A DNA stretch of 12,852 nt. Source: Larix sibirica. Lineage: Eukaryota; Streptophyta; Pinopsida; Pinales; Pinaceae. Made by a program: the position numbers and the translations under genes. Below, piece by piece: positions 8,829-12,852 of the stretch; position 1 is the stretch's first letter; every line of letters starts with the position of its first letter. The DNA is taken from the NCBI GenBank assembly GCA_004151065.3, contig NWUY0303923810.1, positions 1-12,852 of the forward strand. The letters are read 5' to 3'. Below the pieces are notes generated by a model that saw only the letters and a list, made by a program, of their open reading frames with translations, ran no database searches and had not been told where the DNA came from.

Positions 8829-10850
8829 AGGAAGGGTGGCCATCACAAACACGAAGGATGACTTGAAATAGCTGGATTGGCCCTTCTCTCCATATCCAAA
8901 TTTGTTTCCCATGTTTCCAATTTCCTTTTGTTGTTGCAATGACTATCATAGGCATCATTGTTGTTTTGTGTTATTCGAGATGGATGAATAGATGGATACT
9001 TAATTCCCACCGATATAAGCTTGAGCCATATATGCATTGCTTTCACAAAATGAGAACAGTAATTAAGATATCCCATGTTAGTTGTCTAGAAATATGATTC
9101 AAATTTATATGACTGGAAAATCGAAATTTATAAGTCAAAATCATGGGAATGAAGGTCAATCGAAGCCATCCCACACAAATTGGTTAGAAGTTGCTTTGCT
9201 ATTTTAGTCGTCCCCAAAATTTATGAAAAACGAGCAAGGGATTATCCCTTTCTAGTTTTGACCTCTAATCTCAACCATGAAGTGAGTGCCACTACACCAA
9301 AGAAGGGTAGTAATAAATAGGGAGGTCGATGGTTCCCACTTCTATAGTGCGAAAGTGAAGCAATTTCAACGTGATGGGTGGGATTTCTCACTAGGTTGTG
9401 GGAATTATCAATAGTATTAATAGCGACACATTTCTTGGGTCAGAACTATATTTGGATCCATATTGATATGGGTATGGGGATCCATTGCTACACCCACTAC
9501 AAAGAAAACAACATATCCAATTGTTTAACTAATTGAACTAGAAATAACACATGTATCTTGTCTTAGCATATATAGTTCGAGCTCATTCCCCAAGAATTGG
9601 AGCAGGTTCTAAAGCAGTAGTTTCAACACCTAAGCATAAGGAAGCATGTAGGCAATGGACAAAATCAATCATGATGGATAGTAAGGGCCCGTCACTCAAT
9701 TTATGGCTTGATCTATAGCTCATAAAATGGACCATAAAACCCCACAACAAACCATAAATGGCGACTATATATTTCTTAAATGCAACTCTCACATAGACAT
9801 AGAGACAATAACTCTAATACAAATAAAATGGAATCAATTATTGGATTTAGAGAAGGTTCGTTTAAACCAAAACACAAGTGTGCTATTTATGATATGATTC
9901 CTTGTGAGTGCGTTGCTCCATATCAACAATATTGAGATAGTTGAGGGAGCTCTGCAACTCCATGGTGTTACCACGATGTACCTAGGTGCCTGCCTTTGAC
10001 GCGACTGTATGATGATAAATCGAGATGAGTCATAGAGGATAGGTGCATTTCATCATAGGGATTACAAAAAATTGGTCCACATGCATGCCCATGGTGTCAA
10101 ATTATACAAGGGCATGTATGCATGGGTCCTTTAAGTGAGTGTCGAGCTAGGTAGTCAACATGCATGCCCAACTTGTGCTTATCTGGTTGGAAACATGAAT
10201 TGCATGGAAATAAAAATTTGTCAAACAATCAATAGAAGTGTGAATATATCTTTATCACATAAGAAAAATTTGTGATATTAATGTTGAGTGCCACGTATTT
10301 TCCTCGTCCCATTTATTTTTCAACAAAGTACAAGTCATGAGGTTGAAACCCGACAACCTTACTTAAAACCTCTATTGGAAACAATGGGGAATTTTCCTTG
10401 GTTGTACGTTGTGAAGGTTAGTTTGAATGATGAGTCGTTTTTCTTCAACTCCAGACCATTTTTCTCTCACTCAGCTCGACTTTTTGCTGGTAAGTTAATA
10501 ACCCGTTGTATTATGTTGGTAATAAATGAAAGAATAAGTTCAATTTGTAGTAATTTGATGTTATCATTGACTCAATGAGGAATCGATTGTAGTCATTAGC
10601 ACCTTCATTATGTAAATAGTAATGATTCTTTGTGACCAAAAGAAAGACCAATAGCTTTAAAGATGGAACTAGTAGAAGATATAATAACACCGAGTCCACA
10701 AAATGGCTGTAATAACATTATTTTTATTCCAACAATAACTCTTGAGGACTTACATTTTATTCTAGGGTATGCATGGTTTCAGGACCTCTCTAAAGGCATG
10801 TCATGGTTGCTTTCTAAGGCCCGTAGGACCTTAATGAATCATGTCATGTT
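8829..10850. other. Two-kilobase stretch with no recognisable gene
   Basis: No reading frame here is recognisable. The longer open stretches (8843-9076 and 9583-9792 on minus; 10288-10578 and 10663-10860 on plus) have no clear family signature. Only 10663-10860 hints at anything: its EDLHFILGYAWFQDL loosely recalls the DxxLGxxWF end of a gypsy retropepsin, which is too weak to call. Local motifs include a CACTA-like string at 9290-9301 and repeated CATGCATGCCC motifs at 10080-10170. It is probably old transposon debris or plain intergenic DNA. Confidence 0.5.
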
Positions 10851-11441
10851 TGTAACATGACCTTTCTTTCTTTCTCAGGCATGTCTACAGGACAGGGACC
10901 TCTTAGACCCATAGCTATCTCGACTTTTGGAGGAAATATTGATCAAGGGCAATATGTTCTTTGAAGAAAATCTGTTTGTAAGGGGTTTTCTTTCAACTTT
11001 GAGTCACCACTCCATTCCAATGGAGCCATTCTATGTTTTACACAAACAAAGGATATGATATAGTAGATGAATAGATCCTTCTCGAAAGAGAAAAACTGGG
11101 AACCTGTCATATTTAGAAGCTAATGGTATACTTTTGCTACTTTATGTTATGTGTGTTGGTATGGTTTGGTGGGTTTTCCTTGGCCATTAAGGTTATAGAA
11201 GGTTACCTTTTGTGTATCCTTGAGTGAATTTTCCTTGTTTTTCTCATTGGGATGGTTTTGAATCAATCTAAGGAAACACTTTTTATAGATGAGCTCTGCC
11301 TTAATGTCTATTGTCGTATGAGTTTGTGTTGGCATCACATGATGCATAGTATTGAGACCCCACATCTATAACACACTAGAGGGTGGATTGCGTGGGTATC
11401 CACTAGACCCAAGCATCACATGGAGGCATGCATGGGCATGA

Positions 11442-11495
11442 TGACTAGTTCTCATGGGGCCCAAGTGGTGACCAGTTCTCATGGGGGACAAGTGG
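11442..11495. repeat. 27-bp tandem duplication in the presumed U3
   Basis: Two adjacent units, 11442-11468 and 11469-11495, each run TGAC(T/C)AGTTCTCATGGGG and end in CAAGTGG, matching at 24 of 27 positions. They lie about 200 bp upstream of the TATA box, where duplicated promoter elements are common in LTRs. Confidence 0.8.
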
Positions 11496-11696
11496 CGTTG
11501 GTCTCCATAGGAAGCATATATACTTGGGGACATTGAGTCAAGGCATGAACCCAAGGGATATTGTGTGATGGGAGGATGTGCGATAAGGATAAATTGTGCA
11601 AAAAGCATCACTTGAGCAACAAGTATGGGACCCATCTAGGCATACTTGATAGATGGGAACATCGGCTTGGAAGTGCACCTAAGCTAGGTCACACCC

Positions 11697-11704
11697 TATA
11701 TAAA
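11697..11704 (+). promoter_or_regulatory. TATA box of the presumed LTR promoter
   Basis: CCCTATATAAAG is a near-ideal plant TATA box. Transcription would start about 25-35 bp further on and run through R/U5 to the primer binding site at 12349, leaving an R-U5 of roughly 600 bp. It supports the LTR reading but could occur by chance. Confidence 0.5.
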
Positions 11705-12196
11705 GAAGTGGATGCTTGGCATAGTGAGGAATCAAGGAAGCTCATACATAAATCAAGCATCACAACAATAGCTGGGCATAGTCTAAGTGGATAGGTATGA
11801 TCAGGCAGTGAGATAAATAAGCCGCAGGTATGGGCACACTTCACTGGGGAATAGCTAGAATTCGTGCGACATTGTTATTAGAGGTGCATAGAAGCAGGTT
11901 AATGGCAAACTTAGATTCCATGACAGTGTACATGTGTGATAGGAAGAGAATACACAAGAGGGGTATATTTGTTGGGGTTTAAGGAAATTACTTTAGTTTA
12001 CTTTGTAAACTGTTGTACGCTGTAGATAGTGGCCGAGCACTCTTTGTACATTGTAACCATTGATTAGGGAGTTCTCGGGAACTCGATTGAGTGCCACATC
12101 ACATATCTTGTGTACATTGTGTTAACTACTGTTTACTTGGTTACTTGAGAAGTTTAGTTGATGCATGCCTAATTTTAACTAAGTATACACACACAT

Positions 12197-12202
12197 AATA
12201 AA
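12197..12202 (+). promoter_or_regulatory. Candidate polyadenylation signal in the presumed LTR
   Basis: AATAAA lies about 500 bp downstream of the TATA box and 144 bp before the LTR end, consistent with the end of R. Single hexamers are common in AT-rich DNA, so this is weak alone. Confidence 0.35.
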
Positions 12203-12280
12203 ATAAGTGGGTTGAGTCCTATAAGGCATAGTCTGACAACTTTCCTTAGGCATCCACGCCACTAAGTGTCAAGCTAGGCA

Positions 12281-12338
12281 GTGCCACATGCCTCCCAAGA
12301 GATGATTTCTGTAGAATTGAAAGGTGGCACTTGGGAGG
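12281..12338 (+). other. Overlapping alternative hairpins near the LTR end
   Basis: CCTCCCAAG (12291-12299) is perfectly complementary to CTTGGGAGG (12330-12338), and GTGCCAC (12281-12287) to GTGGCAC (12324-12330). The two stems share base 12330 and cross each other, so both cannot form fully together. They sit 8 bases before the LTR terminus. Confidence 0.5.
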
Positions 12339-12348
12339 TTGTGACAAG

Positions 12349-12360
12349 TGGTATCAGAGC
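12349..12360 (+). promoter_or_regulatory. Primer binding site for initiator tRNA-Met
   Basis: TGGTATCAGAGC is the exact complement of the 3' end of plant initiator tRNA-Met and primes minus-strand DNA synthesis in many plant gypsy and copia elements. It starts two bases after the TGTGACA end of the LTR, the usual spacing. It sets the element's orientation as plus. Confidence 0.88.
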
Positions 12361-12852
12361 TATTTTGAATTCTATTCATCACGAAGGTTGTGGATATTGT
12401 GAAGTTAGTTGGTCATATACCTTGGCTACCGTTAATGCTTAAATTTTACACACATGCAACATTTTGGCTAATCTTGCAGAAAGGCATCATCAACATACAT
12501 CATGTATATCACAAGAGACATCTTCATCATATATACAAGATAAATTGAGCCCTAGAATGACAAAGGTAGTATGCATAGAAAACCACACAATTATTTGCAC
12601 TCGACCTTTGTGCTAGTCAACGCAACTCTTTGTTCAACAACCAATGTGTACCCGTGTGAATTTTCCTTCGAAAGTTACGTGACTATCAAAATGACGGGAC
12701 CACTTATTTTTTAAGTGCACTCAAGGCTCATAATGGATCCCTTGTATCCAAAATTTGAACTGGACTCCTCACATGCTTGGGAGCATTCAATAACCCCCTT
12801 CATGTACTTGAAGAACTGGTTCAAGAGAAAGGGTGTTCACATTTGGATCTAG
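12361..12852 (+). mobile_element. Start of the internal region of the plus-strand LTR element, no gag recognised
   Basis: About 490 bp follow the primer binding site to the window edge. The sequence should be leader and possibly the beginning of gag, but no frame is long or recognisable; every frame has stops. It is either untranslated leader or decayed gag. The rest of the element would lie to the right. Confidence 0.45.

Larger units (their letters stand above)
10851..12346 (+). repeat. Probable 5' LTR of a second, plus-strand gypsy-type retrotransposon (start uncertain)
   Basis: The 3' end is well supported: TTGTGACA at 12339-12346, two bases, then an exact iMet-type primer binding site at 12349. 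The start is a guess, set at TGTAACATGACC (10851), the only TGTAAC-type string at a suitable distance upstream. That gives about 1.5 kb. Inside lie a TATA box at 11697-11704, a polyA signal at 12197-12202 and a 27-bp tandem duplication at 11442-11495. The matching 3' LTR would be outside the window, so length and target duplication cannot be checked. The family is unrelated by eye to the 91-1380 repeat. Confidence 0.6.

Noticed and set aside
10288-10578. 96-codon plus-strand open stretch
   Set aside because: Longest in its area, but no motif, no family likeness and no gene context; treated as chance.
10663-10860. Possible gypsy retropepsin end (EDLHFILGYAWF)
   Set aside because: No DTG/DSG active-site triad precedes it and the likeness spans about a dozen residues.
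12069-12084. GAGTTC-TCGG-GAACTC hairpin
   Set aside because: A 6-bp stem is too short to claim function without conservation.
1-12852. CRISPR arrays, tRNA or rRNA genes, bacterial-type operons
   Set aside because: None is visible; the window is plant repeat DNA and the only tRNA-related string is the primer binding site.

Overview
This window looks like repeat-dense, AT-rich nuclear DNA from a seed plant. I see no intact host gene. The decayed LINE inside it has the plant L1 layout: an ORF1 with a DUF4283-like region and a CCHC knuckle, then an ORF2 ending in zf-RVT and RNase H domains. Its wording, together with the long LTRs, resembles conifer or other large-genome gymnosperm repeats. That lineage call is inference from family resemblance.

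Layout: (1) Positions 91-1380 and 7752-8828 are two direct copies of one long repeat, read as the LTRs of an old minus-strand LTR retrotransposon, probably Ty3/gypsy. Homology stops sharply at both ends, the minus-strand start reads TGTAACATCCC, and a polypurine tract abuts the first copy. (2) Between them, 1394-2600 is gene-free remnant sequence. From about 2600 to about 7621 a plus-strand LINE lies antisense to the LTR element. Its order is ORF1 (2636-3684), ORF2 (3915-6933) and a 3' tail. ORF2 holds endonuclease, the front of the reverse transcriptase, zf-RVT and RNase H, but most of the RT palm and thumb is missing. (3) 8829-10850 has no recognisable gene. (4) About 10851-12346 is read as a plus-strand 5' LTR, with a TATA box, a polyA signal and an exact tRNA-iMet-type primer binding site at 12349-12360. 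The window ends in that element's leader or gag region.

Nothing here works as an operon or pathway; all proteins are fossils. The structurally odd points are a 27-bp near-perfect inverted repeat that brackets 5698-7621 and sits at the RT deletion junction, a 61-bp tandem array in only one of the two LTRs, and stop codons in the LINE that look mostly like C-to-T changes in CG and CHG contexts. I found no convincing new biological system.
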